This document shows positions 33,268 through 43,260 of a stretch of 64,000 nt of DNA, in pieces. How positions within the stretch are numbered: the stretch's first letter is position 1; every line of letters starts with the position of its first letter. Origin of the DNA: JAVZJR01 sp964435235 (GTDB lineage Archaea; Micrarchaeota; Micrarchaeia; Anstonellales; Bilamarchaeaceae); assembly GCA_964435235.1 (NCBI GenBank), contig CAYSXZ010000047.1, positions 1 through 64,000 on the forward strand, written 5' to 3'. Under the pieces are notes generated by a model. That model was given only the letters and a program-made list of their open reading frames with translations, did not search any database and was not told where the DNA came from. Made by a program: the position numbers and the translations under genes.

Positions 33268-34326
33268 TTATCCAAATGTTGCAAAGAAAGACGATAGGAA
33301 TGCTGATACGAACCAGTAAACTATGTACGAAGTTATTAAAATAAATGGAAAATATTTAAGTCCTTGTGTCTTCGAACCAGTTCTTATCGTGCTTATTATA
33401 AAGGATGAAATTAGTGATGTAACAAAGATTACTGGGATTGTAAAAAGGAAGAAGTCATTAGAGCTTATTATCGGACCTGCAAAGCCTCTTAGCACACCCA
33501 AGTACCCAAACTGAGCCCCTGCGGTTGATGGTACGCTACTGGCGATTCTCTCAAAGACTTCTATCAGTTTCTTTGCAACTGCAAATAGAAATGGTGTACC
33601 TATAACTGCAGCAAAGATAATAAAAATCTCGTACATGACAAGTGATGCGCTTATCTCCTTTCTTGTTATTATTGTGTTCCTAACATCCGTAGCGGTCCTT
33701 TCTAATATCGCTGTGAGTTCCCCTCCGGTGGTGCTTGCCTGCTGCAAAAGGAGTATTGTCCTTTTAAAAACCTTCGAATCAAATCTCGAACTTAGTTTGC
33801 CCAACGCTTCTTCTAAAGACTCCCCACTGAAAGAGCCTTTTACTACAAAACGGACTTCGTCTGACAGAAGACCAAACTCCGGCTTTGCTGCGTACCACAT
33901 CGCTTGATCGAGTGTCATGCCTGCCTTAATATTGGAGGAAACAAGCATAAGGAAGTCTGGTAAGACAGCCTCCATCTTGTTTCTTCTATCTTCGACTTTC
34001 ATTATTATGTATGAAGAAAGAATAAAGAACGCGACGAAATAAAGCAGAATTAGCGTTGCTATGAAGATGATCAACCAGATAAGAATGGTCGGAAGCTGGA
34101 TTACACTTGATATGCTAGAGGTTATCATTTCCGAAGTTGGATAATACAATATCAAAAAAATAGAGATAAAGAATGAAATAACCAAGACGTCCAGTACCAC
34201 ATAACCAGCGAAGGCGTCCGCCGGTAGATTCACTCCAGCGCTGTTCAGCTCTCCCTCGAGTTTCTTTATCCTTTCCCTTGTAAAGAGGAGCCGTCCAATG
34301 CTTTCGAATATAGTTTCATTTGTCAT
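33268..34326 (-). CDS. TadC/FlaJ-type membrane platform protein (second copy)
   Basis: 352 residues with a T2SSF core: a cytoplasmic helical domain around LPDFLMLVSSNIKAGMTLDQ and ASTTGGELTAILE, between two pairs of membrane helices. It would form the inner-membrane platform that is driven by the ATPase at 36811-38472. Archaeal Tad-like systems typically have two such proteins in tandem, as here. Confidence 0.88.
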   Translation of the reverse strand: MTNETIFESIGRLLFTRERIKKLEGELNSAGVNLPADAFAGYVVLDVLVISFFISIFLILYYPTSEMITSSISSVIQLPTILIWLIIFIATLILLYFVAFFILSSYIIMKVEDRRNKMEAVLPDFLMLVSSNIKAGMTLDQAMWYAAKPEFGLLSDEVRFVVKGSFSGESLEEALGKLSSRFDSKVFKRTILLLQQASTTGGELTAILERTATDVRNTIITRKEISASLVMYEIFIIFAAVIGTPFLFAVAKKLIEVFERIASSVPSTAGAQFGYLGVLRGFAGPIISSNDFFLFTIPVIFVTSLISSFIISTIRTGSKTQGLKYFPFILITSYIVYWFVSAFLSSFFATFG

Positions 34327-34336
34327 TCAAGACCAC

Positions 34337-35197
34337 CTATAATAGATATCTAGGCCTAGAACTTTCTATCATCCCAAGGAAAAGGAATTGAATTATTGCT
34401 ATAAGCAAGAATATTGGGATGAGGATTGAAGAACCGAATTGCCCGCCGCTTATAAACGATAAGACCGCAGCAGCAAAGACTATTCCTATAGACGGCACTA
34501 TTATGCCGAAAAGCATGTAGAACATAACTGCTGGGGTAAGCTTTTGGCTGTACTCTTTCAATTGTATTATCTGCTCTTTTGAAATCTGATCCAGAACAGC
34601 TTCCAATGAGTCGCCAACATCAGCACCGCTTGCTACCGAGTTTGCAATCTGCATCGTCATCTGAACAAAATATTTTGATGGATTATTCTGCGCGACCTCT
34701 CGGATAGCTTGCGTGGTTGGAACTCCAGCTATTATTTTATCTACTATTTTCTTAAACTCCTTGCTTACTTCTCCGTAGCCACTAGAGACTCCAACAAAAG
34801 TTTCAAAGAGCGGCATGCCAGATTTCAGCGCGATTACAATATGTCTCCCGGCAAAAATTATCTCGTAATCGAGCTCTTTCTTTCTCTTTACCAGCGCAGC
34901 ATCTGGATAAAGCATAAAGTAATTGAACGCCATCAGAATGATAACTAGTGCGAGTGGAAGCAACCACACCAGAGAGATCTGATATATTGTCAGAAAAACA
35001 AAGGATAACAAAAGAAGAAGTAATGACGCTATAATCGTTGAACCTATCACCTTTTCTAAGAATGCGGTATGCGTGCTTGGGATATCCGCCAATTCGAGCT
35101 TTTTTTTCAAACCTGGAAACCGTGGAGCGAGAAACTCCGCGATTGGATAGAAAATTCCGCGTTTTTCTTTTCCTGCTTCCTTTGGATTTGGCGTCAT
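34337..35197 (-). CDS. TadC/FlaJ-type membrane platform protein (first copy)
   Basis: 286 residues. Basic cytoplasmic N-terminus, two membrane helices, a cytoplasmic T2SSF domain (HIVIALKSGMPLFETFVGVS, ANSVASGADVGDSLEAVLDQ) and two or three C-terminal helices. Three bp downstream of a coiled-coil gene and 10 bp upstream of its paralogue: one operon. Confidence 0.88.
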   Translation of the reverse strand: MTPNPKEAGKEKRGIFYPIAEFLAPRFPGLKKKLELADIPSTHTAFLEKVIGSTIIASLLLLLLSFVFLTIYQISLVWLLPLALVIILMAFNYFMLYPDAALVKRKKELDYEIIFAGRHIVIALKSGMPLFETFVGVSSGYGEVSKEFKKIVDKIIAGVPTTQAIREVAQNNPSKYFVQMTMQIANSVASGADVGDSLEAVLDQISKEQIIQLKEYSQKLTPAVMFYMLFGIIVPSIGIVFAAAVLSFISGGQFGSSILIPIFLLIAIIQFLFLGMIESSRPRYLL

Positions 35198-35200
35198 GGG

Positions 35201-36808
35201 TTATCCCTCAACAGTTCCGAAATACTTTCTTATTATATCAGGATTTAAACCTTTCTCCTTTGCCATAAGGATCTTAGCCACGGTAAGTGCTTCTGTGTGT
35301 GAAACATGTTTCCTTTCATATTTCTTAAAGTAATCAGGATTTTTAGAATGTAAATAGTAGAGCAAGGTTCCAGAGTCGAGATTATTTATCTCTGATATTA
35401 TTTCGTCTACATTTGCTTCTTCACTTACAGCCTCTTCTTCACCAGCCTTCTTTTCGAATATGTCTCGCGCAGCAGTTCTTATCAAGCCATCTATCCTTTT
35501 CGCTATTATATCTTGTAAGGCCGCGAATTCCTCTTCATATTTCTTTTCTATGATATTTATTCTTTTATCTATCTCATCAGAAATATCTTTTTCTTCAGCG
35601 CCTATACTTTCTCTTAATTTTTTCAGTTCGGCGAGATGTTTTTTCGTTGTATAATCTCTAAATTTTTTAATTGTTTCAGGAAGCTGTTCACTAAGTTTTG
35701 TGAGTTCAAAAACGAGATTATCGTAGAGTTTTTTCTTATTATCTACGCTTTCAGCCATTGTTAGATCTTCGTAGAATTTTTCCTGTAATGTATCCATCTT
35801 ATGCTTATATGAATCTGTTATCGAATCCTTTGTCTGCGCAACTTCTGATGATTGTGTGGACAGAAGAGTCTGGAAAACCTGGAAATGTGCAACTGGGACT
35901 TCACTTGGTTTTTTTGTCTTTCTTGCCTTCGCTATAATTTTTCTTCCAGCCTCTGTCTTCATTGCACTTAGCATATTCTTAAGAGCAGCTATTTCATGCT
36001 TTATTGCTTCCCTCCTATCAATGCTTTTTTCTTTGAATAGCTCCTTTGTTAGTTCGAGCATCTTTTTCTTTATTGCAGCTTCGTCAGCCTTTTCGCCAAT
36101 AGTGCTCACAACCTCTTTTTCTATCTGCTTATACTTCTTCTCAGCAGCTTCATCTGGGCTTTCCAATATCTTTGGCATGAGTATCTCAGCTTCTTCTGAT
36201 GGCAGTTTTTCTTCTTCTGGTTTTTTCTCCACAAATTTTTCCTCAGGGGGCGCTCTCTCACGAGGAGGAGCTTCCTCGGTTGGTTTTTTCAGCATCCCAC
36301 TTTCTTCATATGCCTTTTCCGGCTTTTCAAATTCCAATTCGAGCTCGCTTGGAAGTTCTACCGGCTTTTCTCTTTCAAGTTCTATTTCAAGATGCGGTTT
36401 TGGTTTTTCTTCTGGTTTAGCTTCTAGAGTTGGAGGAGCCGCAGCCGCTATTTCTTCTGCTTTTTTGAGTGCTTCTGTAGTTATCGTTCTGAGTTTTGAT
36501 TCTGCTTCTTCGATTTTCTTTGCCTCTGTTTCAGTAATAACCTTCTTCTTGGCTGCTTCCAGCGGAGCTACTTCGGTTGGTACTCTTGGTGCGAATATCT
36601 TCATTTTTGAGGCGGTTATTATCTTCTCTGCTCTCTCATAAAGATTGAGTAAATCTGGATAATCTACATCAACATACTCAGCAGGATAAAGGTCGACGTA
36701 TCTTTTTATCTCCACTACCCCTTCGTATCCTTTGTATCCGATGGTCTTCTTCTCAAGCCTCTTAATTTCCTCTACTACTTCGGCAAATGCACTATTCTCT
36801 TCTACCAA
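35201..36808 (-). CDS. Large coiled-coil protein of the pilus operon
   Basis: 535 residues, Lys/Glu-rich and predominantly alpha-helical. A short globular N-terminus (about 1-70) is followed by a Pro/Glu-rich low-complexity linker (about 130-230), then long coiled coils (about 230-460) and a C-terminal helical domain with HTEALTVAKILMAKEKGLNP. No catalytic motif or membrane segment. Its position directly between the secretion ATPase and the platform genes suggests a structural or scaffolding role in the machine. Family not recognised. Confidence 0.7.
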   Translation of the reverse strand: MVEENSAFAEVVEEIKRLEKKTIGYKGYEGVVEIKRYVDLYPAEYVDVDYPDLLNLYERAEKIITASKMKIFAPRVPTEVAPLEAAKKKVITETEAKKIEEAESKLRTITTEALKKAEEIAAAAPPTLEAKPEEKPKPHLEIELEREKPVELPSELELEFEKPEKAYEESGMLKKPTEEAPPRERAPPEEKFVEKKPEEEKLPSEEAEILMPKILESPDEAAEKKYKQIEKEVVSTIGEKADEAAIKKKMLELTKELFKEKSIDRREAIKHEIAALKNMLSAMKTEAGRKIIAKARKTKKPSEVPVAHFQVFQTLLSTQSSEVAQTKDSITDSYKHKMDTLQEKFYEDLTMAESVDNKKKLYDNLVFELTKLSEQLPETIKKFRDYTTKKHLAELKKLRESIGAEEKDISDEIDKRINIIEKKYEEEFAALQDIIAKRIDGLIRTAARDIFEKKAGEEEAVSEEANVDEIISEINNLDSGTLLYYLHSKNPDYFKKYERKHVSHTEALTVAKILMAKEKGLNPDIIRKYFGTVEG

Positions 36809-36810
36809 GT

Positions 36811-38472
36811 CTAAAACCTCTTAAATTCCCACGGCTTCTTAGCGTTAACAGCTTCAAGAACCGTATCTGGATCTAGGTAGTAATTCGAAACTATTTCGCC
36901 AACTTGATCGACGTCATCATAACCATTCTTAACCATCCAGTTTAGAACCTCTATTTTCTCTTCGATATCTTCTTCTATCTCCCTCTCTTCCATCCCAGCA
37001 TAAAGAGAAAGGAGCTCTCCCAATCTTCCTAACCTTCCTGTTCCCTTTATTTTATCTGTTTTCACATCCCATTTATAGAGAACGTTTGCTTTTTCTTTAG
37101 CAATCTCTGAAAATTCTAGGACACGCCTTATATTAAATCTCCTGTGCCTGAAAGTGACAACTATTCCAGCAAGCGCGTCAAGCATGGCAGGAGGAATATT
37201 TATCGGAGGGTTGGTGAGTCTTGAAATTGTCTGCTCCGAATTATCAGCGTGTAGTGTTGCGTATACACTATGGCCTGTGTGCATAGCCTCAAACATTACC
37301 TCCGCCTCCCTCTGCCTTCTTATTTCTCCTACAAGTATCCTATCTGGTCTCATTCTCAAGGCATTTACAAGAAGATCGAGCATAGTAACCTCTCCCTTGC
37401 CTTCAGGATTCGCTTCCCTGACAACCAGAGGCACCCAATGGAGGAAGCTTGGCAGGGTGAGTTCTCTCGTGTCCTCTATGCTTACTATGCGTTGATTGGA
37501 CGGAATAAGACCAGCCATTGCGTTAAGAAACGAAGTTTTACCAGAGCCGGTACCACCAGTTACAAGTAAAGATAGTTCGTTTTGAACGCACAACCATATA
37601 AGCGCTGCAACTTCAGAGGAAACTGTTCTTGAACGAATAAAGTTCGTTATCGTCCACGGATTCTTTGAGAATTTTCTTATCGTTATTGTATTACCAAAGC
37701 TCGATATTGGGGCAAGTGTAGAATTGACACGATCGCCGGAAGGAAGGTGAGCATCAAGCATAGGATTGAGGATGTTTATCTGCCTTCCAATCTTTCTTGC
37801 AATCATAGACGAGTAATCATAAATCGTCTCTTCATCCTTTATTCTAACATTGGTTTTACACCATCCAAATTTCTTGTGATACACCCAAAGCGGCTCTCTC
37901 GAGTTGTTAACAACAACTTCTTCTAACTGCTCGTCGGCAAGGAGGGATTCCATTTCTCCAAGTCCCAATGTATTTTGAAGAAGGTAAACCGCAAGTATCT
38001 CTCTCTTATCTTCAGGCAAGGAAGGGAAATTGCGTTCAAGAATCTTATGCGCCGCCGCAAGGAATTTTGATTTTACTTCTTCAAATTTTTTAGGATCAAG
38101 AATCTCGCTTATATCGAGTTTTACCTCTGATACTAGCTCTCCCTTTAGTTTTGTTTGTAAAATGAGTTTTGTTCCCTCAGCAATGCCAGGTATGGTAATT
38201 TCGTATCTTGGCACAAAATCTTTTTTTCTTACTATCTTAACTTCAACCGGGAGCCCTTCGTTCTTAAACGAATACGAAGCAAGGAGCGCAAGCTGAGAGC
38301 GCATAATTTGTTGTCTTTCTTCGTATTGAGGTTTTTCCTCTTCCCCCGGCATCTTTTCTTCTTCAGTTTCTACATCTTCAGTTTCCTCTGATAGTTCTTT
38401 TTCCTCACTTACTGCTTCTTTCCTGAGTTTCTCCCTAATCTTCTCCTTTATATCTTTCTCCTCTTTGCCCAT
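36811..38472 (-). CDS. Type II/IV secretion ATPase (TadA/FlaI/PilB-like)
   Basis: 553 residues: an acidic N-terminal tail, an N-terminal domain, and a RecA-like ATPase with Walker A VTGGTGSGKTSFLNAMAG (about residue 310), an Asp box (SIEDTRELTLP), and Walker B DRILVGEIRRQREAEV, plus a His box MHTGHSVYATLHAD. It is a hexameric motor for pilus assembly or secretion. The stop lies 2 bp before the next gene. The conserved core indicates it is active. Confidence 0.93.
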   Translation of the reverse strand: MGKEEKDIKEKIREKLRKEAVSEEKELSEETEDVETEEEKMPGEEEKPQYEERQQIMRSQLALLASYSFKNEGLPVEVKIVRKKDFVPRYEITIPGIAEGTKLILQTKLKGELVSEVKLDISEILDPKKFEEVKSKFLAAAHKILERNFPSLPEDKREILAVYLLQNTLGLGEMESLLADEQLEEVVVNNSREPLWVYHKKFGWCKTNVRIKDEETIYDYSSMIARKIGRQINILNPMLDAHLPSGDRVNSTLAPISSFGNTITIRKFSKNPWTITNFIRSRTVSSEVAALIWLCVQNELSLLVTGGTGSGKTSFLNAMAGLIPSNQRIVSIEDTRELTLPSFLHWVPLVVREANPEGKGEVTMLDLLVNALRMRPDRILVGEIRRQREAEVMFEAMHTGHSVYATLHADNSEQTISRLTNPPINIPPAMLDALAGIVVTFRHRRFNIRRVLEFSEIAKEKANVLYKWDVKTDKIKGTGRLGRLGELLSLYAGMEEREIEEDIEEKIEVLNWMVKNGYDDVDQVGEIVSNYYLDPDTVLEAVNAKKPWEFKRF

Positions 38473-38572
38473 TAGATCACCATGATCTCGTAACAGATAT
38501 TCAATACATTAAAATGCGAAGTTTTTAAATATAAGTTCAGCCCCAACGAAAATTAAAAATATGAACATATGG

Positions 38573-40273
38573 CTACTGCTCTTCCCACAATTTCTTTATA
38601 AGTTTTTTAAGTTCTTCGCGCTTTTTTCTAAACTCTAATTCTTCTACTTCTGTAAGTCTAAGCTGCTCCTTTACTACTGCTTCCTTTTCTGCCGCCTCTG
38701 CTGCCCTTTCTGTTCTCAATTCAAGAAGGCTGGCCTGGCGAGAAAGGAGCATTATTCTCTTATTAAGATTGTCTGCACTCTCGGCTAGGGTTGCGAGCGA
38801 ATCCCTTATTTCCTCAAGGGCCTTTTTCTTTTCGTTTATACTTTCTGCAAATGCAACCATGCTGCTTATCTCTCCTTCCTTCACAGTCTGTTTGAATTTC
38901 TTTGCTTCCTCTCTAAGTTGCTGCTGCTGAATGCTTGCGCTTTCCTTTATTTTTTCAAGTTCTTTCTCAAGGCGGACCACTTCATTGTTATATTTCTCTA
39001 TAGAGGGAACAACCCTTTCTTTTACTTGCTGAAATGTTAAATAAGTTGATTTATCAGCCTCAAGGGCTTTCATGAGTTGTTCGGATTCCGCCCTTAACTC
39101 CGAGAGCTTCTTCTCGACCTCTTCAGCAATCTCCATTGTTCGCTTCGCGTTCAGTTGCTTTCCGCCCATGAGCTCTGTTAGCTTTCTTAGGGCCGTCGTC
39201 TTTTCTTCAATAATCGCTTCCTTTTTAGAAAGTTCTTTTAATTCCTCCAAGAGCTTTTTTTGAGAAGGGAATTTTGTAACTATGGTTTTTGCTATCTCAA
39301 GCGAATCTGAGAATCTCTCTATAGTCTCTAGATTTTCCTTTAGTTTATCATCAATATCTTTACTCTTTTTGAAAAGAGAGTCTGCCTGTTTTGAGAGCTC
39401 ACTAAGCTCTTTTTTTAGATTTGCTGCATTCTTTTCATAGTCTTTGAGTTCTTTACCAACCATGTTCACTATTTCTGTACTCTCCTGAATATTTCTCAGG
39501 TCCTCTGCCAATGCAGTGTTTCTCCTTTTCACTTCCTTGAAATCTTCCATTATTCCGTCGAGTTTCTTTTTTAACTCTACAGCAGTTGGGAGAGAAACGC
39601 CCCTTGAAACCTCTTCCATTTCAGTTGCCATCTTCTTCTTTAATTCTGTCATCTCGGATAGAAGGGATGGTATTTCCTTTTCTAGCTGTTTCACTCTTTC
39701 AAACAGTTTCTCTGTTTTGGATTCTTTTATCGCTTCTTCCGCAGTGCGAACGTCTTCCTTTAATGCCTTTATACTATCCCTAAGCAGTTTTATATTCCGA
39801 AGCATATCCTCTATTTTTTCTGCATTTTCCTCGAACTTTTTTTCAGAAATCGCGCCGGTTGCTACGCTAGGCGAAATCTTCCTCTCCATCTCTTCCAGTT
39901 TTTTATAAACATCCTCGTAGAACTTTTTGAATGAGTCGCTTAATGTTGCTATTTCTTCTATCTGCGGCGTCACCTTTCCTTTTACAGCAGCTATCTCTTT
40001 TTCAAGCTCGGCCTTTTCCTTATAAAAAGATTCTCTTTCTATTGCAATCTCCTCCTCGCTTGGCGTCACCCAAACAAGATAAACCTTAGCGAGCCTATAC
40101 TCAACCCGTATTATCCCTTCTTCCTCTAGCACACTTGCCCATTCTTCTATAGTACTGCTATCTATCTTAAGTTCACTTGAGCATTCCTTAAGCTCCACCC
40201 TTCCCCTTTCCTTCACGAGCTTTACAAGAGCATCCACACCAGTAGTAACAAGAAGCTCGTCGAATTCAGTCAT
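38573..40273 (-). CDS. Winged-helix plus long coiled-coil protein
   Basis: 566 residues. Residues about 10-75 look like a winged helix (LVKLVKERGRVELKECSSEL, then STIEEWASVLEEEGIIRVEY). The remaining 480 residues are nearly continuous coiled coil with heptads of Lys, Glu, Leu and Ile. No membrane segment. It lies 100 bp upstream of the secretion ATPase and in the same direction; it may organise the pilus base or act separately. The N-terminal domain may bind DNA or another protein. Family not recognised. Confidence 0.7.
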   Translation of the reverse strand: MTEFDELLVTTGVDALVKLVKERGRVELKECSSELKIDSSTIEEWASVLEEEGIIRVEYRLAKVYLVWVTPSEEEIAIERESFYKEKAELEKEIAAVKGKVTPQIEEIATLSDSFKKFYEDVYKKLEEMERKISPSVATGAISEKKFEENAEKIEDMLRNIKLLRDSIKALKEDVRTAEEAIKESKTEKLFERVKQLEKEIPSLLSEMTELKKKMATEMEEVSRGVSLPTAVELKKKLDGIMEDFKEVKRRNTALAEDLRNIQESTEIVNMVGKELKDYEKNAANLKKELSELSKQADSLFKKSKDIDDKLKENLETIERFSDSLEIAKTIVTKFPSQKKLLEELKELSKKEAIIEEKTTALRKLTELMGGKQLNAKRTMEIAEEVEKKLSELRAESEQLMKALEADKSTYLTFQQVKERVVPSIEKYNNEVVRLEKELEKIKESASIQQQQLREEAKKFKQTVKEGEISSMVAFAESINEKKKALEEIRDSLATLAESADNLNKRIMLLSRQASLLELRTERAAEAAEKEAVVKEQLRLTEVEELEFRKKREELKKLIKKLWEEQ

Positions 40274-40346
40274 GGGTGGATTACAGAATGTAGATTAATA
40301 AATATTTCTAAGGATGGCTCTTTCTCTTTCGTAATGATGAGGAGCA

Positions 40347-41330
40347 TCATCGTGGTAGTTGTTTTACCAACTTACAGAACTTGCATTCCCCTTCGCTGCT
40401 CGGTTCCCCACATATACTACAATAATTGATTATCATCTTGCTCTTATCATCGCCCCTCTCGCGGAACATTCTCTGCAACGAAAGGAAGCTGTTTAGGATT
40501 TTGAACATCGAACCCGGATACTTATTTTCGAGCTGTTCGACTTCCGCTCGTACAAAACTCCTGAACGCATAAGAGGAATACGGACAGCATTTCTTATCGA
40601 GAAGATTTAGTCCTTTTAGTCTTCCGTAGAGCACAACCTCGCGTTCCGGAGAGCGCAAAAACGGTTTTATACGCGGTACAAATCTTCCATCGTGCACGAG
40701 GTGTTCATTGTAGCGTAAAAGTCGCATAGGTTCGTTTCTAATTATGTTCATGAGAATTGTTTGTGCAGTATCATTGAGAGTGTGCGCTATCGCTAGTTTA
40801 TCTGCACCAAGCTCTCGCGCATGTTTGTTTAGGAGGTATCTTCGCACTACTCCACATTCGCTGCACGGATTCCGCGTTCCTGTTTTTGCTACAAGTTCGT
40901 CCAACGTGTAGCCGATGTCATTCTTAAGGGAGAATATACTGTGCGGTACGTCCAAGGATTTACACGTCCCCCGCGCGATTTCGATTATTTTTCTATTATA
41001 GTCGCATTCTATTCCGAGATCGATTGTGATCGCGATGAGCTTGAATGGAAATCTTTTTTTCAATTTATTGAGCATGTAAAGAAGGGTCGTGCTGTCTTTT
41101 CCTCCAGAGAGGCCGAGAGCGATGGTCTCACCTTTTTTAATCATTTCAAACTCGCGAATAGTTTCAAAGAAACGTTTTTCGAAATGCCTGAAGAAATGCC
41201 TTTGACACATATATTTGTTTGCGTACGGAAGGAAGATTACAGCGTCCCTGCTGCAGATGGAGCATTTCTTATCCTTAGGCACGTCAATGACGCTCTCGCG
41301 TTCGCAGCTTAAATTCTTGCTTACGCTCAT
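40347..41330 (-). CDS. tRNA 2-thiolation PP-loop ATPase (TtuA/NcsA family)
   Basis: 327 residues with an N-terminal zinc finger (CSICSRDA...CQRHF), ATP-pyrophosphatase loop LGLSGGKDSTTLLYM (about residue 72), two central Cys residues (NPCSECGVVRR and KKCCPYSSYAF) that could bind an iron-sulfur cluster, and a C-terminal zinc finger (CSICGEPSSEGECKFC). It thiolates U54 or U34 of tRNA. The usual GHNLDDEAQT motif reads HTLNDTAQT here, a notable deviation near the active site. Confidence 0.88.
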   Translation of the reverse strand: MSVSKNLSCERESVIDVPKDKKCSICSRDAVIFLPYANKYMCQRHFFRHFEKRFFETIREFEMIKKGETIALGLSGGKDSTTLLYMLNKLKKRFPFKLIAITIDLGIECDYNRKIIEIARGTCKSLDVPHSIFSLKNDIGYTLDELVAKTGTRNPCSECGVVRRYLLNKHARELGADKLAIAHTLNDTAQTILMNIIRNEPMRLLRYNEHLVHDGRFVPRIKPFLRSPEREVVLYGRLKGLNLLDKKCCPYSSYAFRSFVRAEVEQLENKYPGSMFKILNSFLSLQRMFRERGDDKSKMIINYCSICGEPSSEGECKFCKLVKQLPR

Positions 41331-41357
41331 AAGATCAGCATTAGAATTATATATAGA

Positions 41358-41903
41358 TTAGACTTTATTTCTTTGCTCGCTTTCCGAAACCATCCTTAGA
41401 ATTCCCTGAATGTCTTCCTCTGTTACGGTCGCTTCCCTGGATAATCTCCAGCCATAATTCTCCTCGAATTTTGTAAAGTGGGGCGGAAGGCAGAATCGGA
41501 GCCGGTATTTCAATCATTGCACTCCTGTCAATATTTTTAGAAAGAATGTCCAGGAGAGTGATGTAATTTGCGCGCGCCTCGTCCAGTCTAAGTTCAAAGC
41601 ATTCGAGGATATCTAGATGCTGTTTATTATCTATATCAAGTTCAGAGAGCCCTTTTTCTATAGGAATTTTGGAGTCTTATCCATCCATCCTTCAGCTTGA
41701 ACAATCTTTCAATTAAAATTCGGTCATCCTTTGAAAGCTTTAGCATAGAAAGTTGGTTGATTATCTTGTGGATCCACTGAAAGTTTTGAGAGTAATGGAG
41801 TAACAGCAATGTATTCGCTTGTATGGGGCACAAAAAGGATAACCTTATCTCCATTCTTCAATCTAACATCCTTATAAACAACGTCCTTGAATCTTTTGAT
41901 CAT
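41358..41903 (-). pseudogene. Hypothetical gene broken by several frameshifts
   Basis: A good ribosome-binding site (GAGGAG) precedes an ATG at 41903 that starts MIKRFKDVVYKDVRLKNGDK. Protein-like sequence then continues through at least three frames: LSKDDRILIERLFKLKDGWI, then IPIEKGLSELDIDNKQHLDI, then EENYGWRLSREATVTEED, ending at a TAA at 41358. Each switch needs a single indel. I do not recognise the family; the pieces read like a DNA-binding or antitoxin-like protein with a helical body. Decayed gene, or a region with sequence errors. Confidence 0.5.
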
Positions 41904-41921
41904 AGGCTCCTCACATTTATT

Positions 41922-43226
41922 TCATTTATTTTCATTTTTAGAACTCTTATACGAATACTCTTTTTCTAAGTACTCTTTTCTCCATTTCCAAAATCTTTTC
42001 ACAAGTTCTTTATCGCCAAGTCCTTCGAACACTTTTTTTAAACCGTAGCAGACATTTCCTCCATAGTCAAAATCGAATAGTATACTAGATGAGTCGTCGT
42101 AGTTCTTTTCCGCAATTTTCTGCCCTAAGTTGCGAATGTCTTCATCCTTATGTTTGCATGCTTCTTCCAATAGTGCCTTCGAAGCCTCTAAAGGAATCTT
42201 CTCAGTTAAAGGCCCATACTTCTTACAAAGCTGCTTTATCCTGGGCTCATACCACTTATAAATCTTATATGCCCTCTTATATCCATCCAACAGAATCTCT
42301 TTAACATCAGTTCCAATTTTTGGGTCGTTTCCCATCTTAACCAGATTGTCGATGGAGTCTAGGTAGCAACTGCTTTTACTCAGTTTATCTATTTCAGCCT
42401 TTACTTTTACACTAAATTTTATATCTTCATACTGCGGAGTTGACTGTCTTGTTGTGTTTGACTTAATCTCGATGGAAGGGAGCGAAATCATCGTCTCTGC
42501 CTTCTCATAATTTTTGCTCGAATCATCGCTCTGTCGTTTTAAACCAACAAGTTCTTTTTGGAAGAGTGAACATATATAGTCTGCTACATCTTCATCGCCA
42601 CGTTGTTCCGCCATGGTAAAGATTTCTTTGAAGATGTCAGCGATGATTCCACGAATCCGTCCTGCTCTTTCATATTCCTCAGAAAATTTGCTGTTGGAAG
42701 AGCGCTCCTCTCTTGCCTTGTCAAATTTATCTTTAAGAAGCGGTATGAGGATATAATAATCTATCGAATTTAATAATTCTTTTTTTGTAGATTCAACTTT
42801 ATTCGCATCGTCTATATCGCCCAAAGATGAAAGCAACTGCTCGGCCCTCTTTCTCTGAGCATCTTTCCGCGTTTTTCCGATTTCTTTTAAAGATTCCGAG
42901 AGGATGGTTGTGCCATATTTTTTTAGCATGCGGTTTATTGCTCTTACTGCCTCCTTATCGAGCTCTTCGTATGCAAGGGCGTCCACAAGCGGCTTTATTG
43001 CTTTTTTGCCAATCTTTTCTATTTTCAAGTAGTCTTTTCTAACCAAGGATGAAAAAACAATAACTTCTAAATTCTGCTTTTTCAGTTTTTTGTCTTTGAT
43101 CTCTTCTGCAAGTTTGCGATAAAGACTTTCGTTTCCTTCATGAAGCGCCTCTTTGAACTTCTGCCAAAGGTGGTTGTTTTGCTCCTTTTGTTTATTCCCT
43201 GGTCTCAAAAACCTCAACAAATGCAT
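41922..43226 (-). CDS. Hypothetical alpha-helical repeat protein
   Basis: 434 residues, soluble, strongly helical with a HEAT/TPR-like rhythm in the first 150 residues (IGKKAIKPLVDALAYEELDK, then AVRAINRMLKKYG). No catalytic motif visible. The start ATG at 43226 is shortly downstream of an AT-rich promoter (TATATAAAATAA-like on the minus strand). It lies 18 bp upstream of the broken gene at 41358-41903 and may form an operon with it. Function unknown. Confidence 0.65.
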   Translation of the reverse strand: MHLLRFLRPGNKQKEQNNHLWQKFKEALHEGNESLYRKLAEEIKDKKLKKQNLEVIVFSSLVRKDYLKIEKIGKKAIKPLVDALAYEELDKEAVRAINRMLKKYGTTILSESLKEIGKTRKDAQRKRAEQLLSSLGDIDDANKVESTKKELLNSIDYYILIPLLKDKFDKAREERSSNSKFSEEYERAGRIRGIIADIFKEIFTMAEQRGDEDVADYICSLFQKELVGLKRQSDDSSKNYEKAETMISLPSIEIKSNTTRQSTPQYEDIKFSVKVKAEIDKLSKSSCYLDSIDNLVKMGNDPKIGTDVKEILLDGYKRAYKIYKWYEPRIKQLCKKYGPLTEKIPLEASKALLEEACKHKDEDIRNLGQKIAEKNYDDSSSILFDFDYGGNVCYGLKKVFEGLGDKELVKRFWKWRKEYLEKEYSYKSSKNENK

Positions 43227-43260
43227 GTGTTATTTTATATATGGTTGAGTTTTTAAGTGT

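Noticed and set aside
35856..36641. Long plus-strand open frame of 261 codons, Ser/Phe-rich
   Set aside because: It is the antisense of the Lys/Glu-rich coiled-coil gene; its composition is that expected from reading GAA/AAA-type codons backwards.
32708..40273. Archaellum operon
   Set aside because: No FlaH, FlaF/G or archaellin genes are present; the ATPase with two TadC-type proteins and a pilin fits a Tad-like or adhesion pilus system better.
40333..40372. C/D box guide RNA (ATGATGA at about 40335)
   Set aside because: The C box is present but no D box (CTGA) or C'/D' pair occurs at the right distance; the hairpin is also explained by a simple GATGATG/CATCATT repeat.
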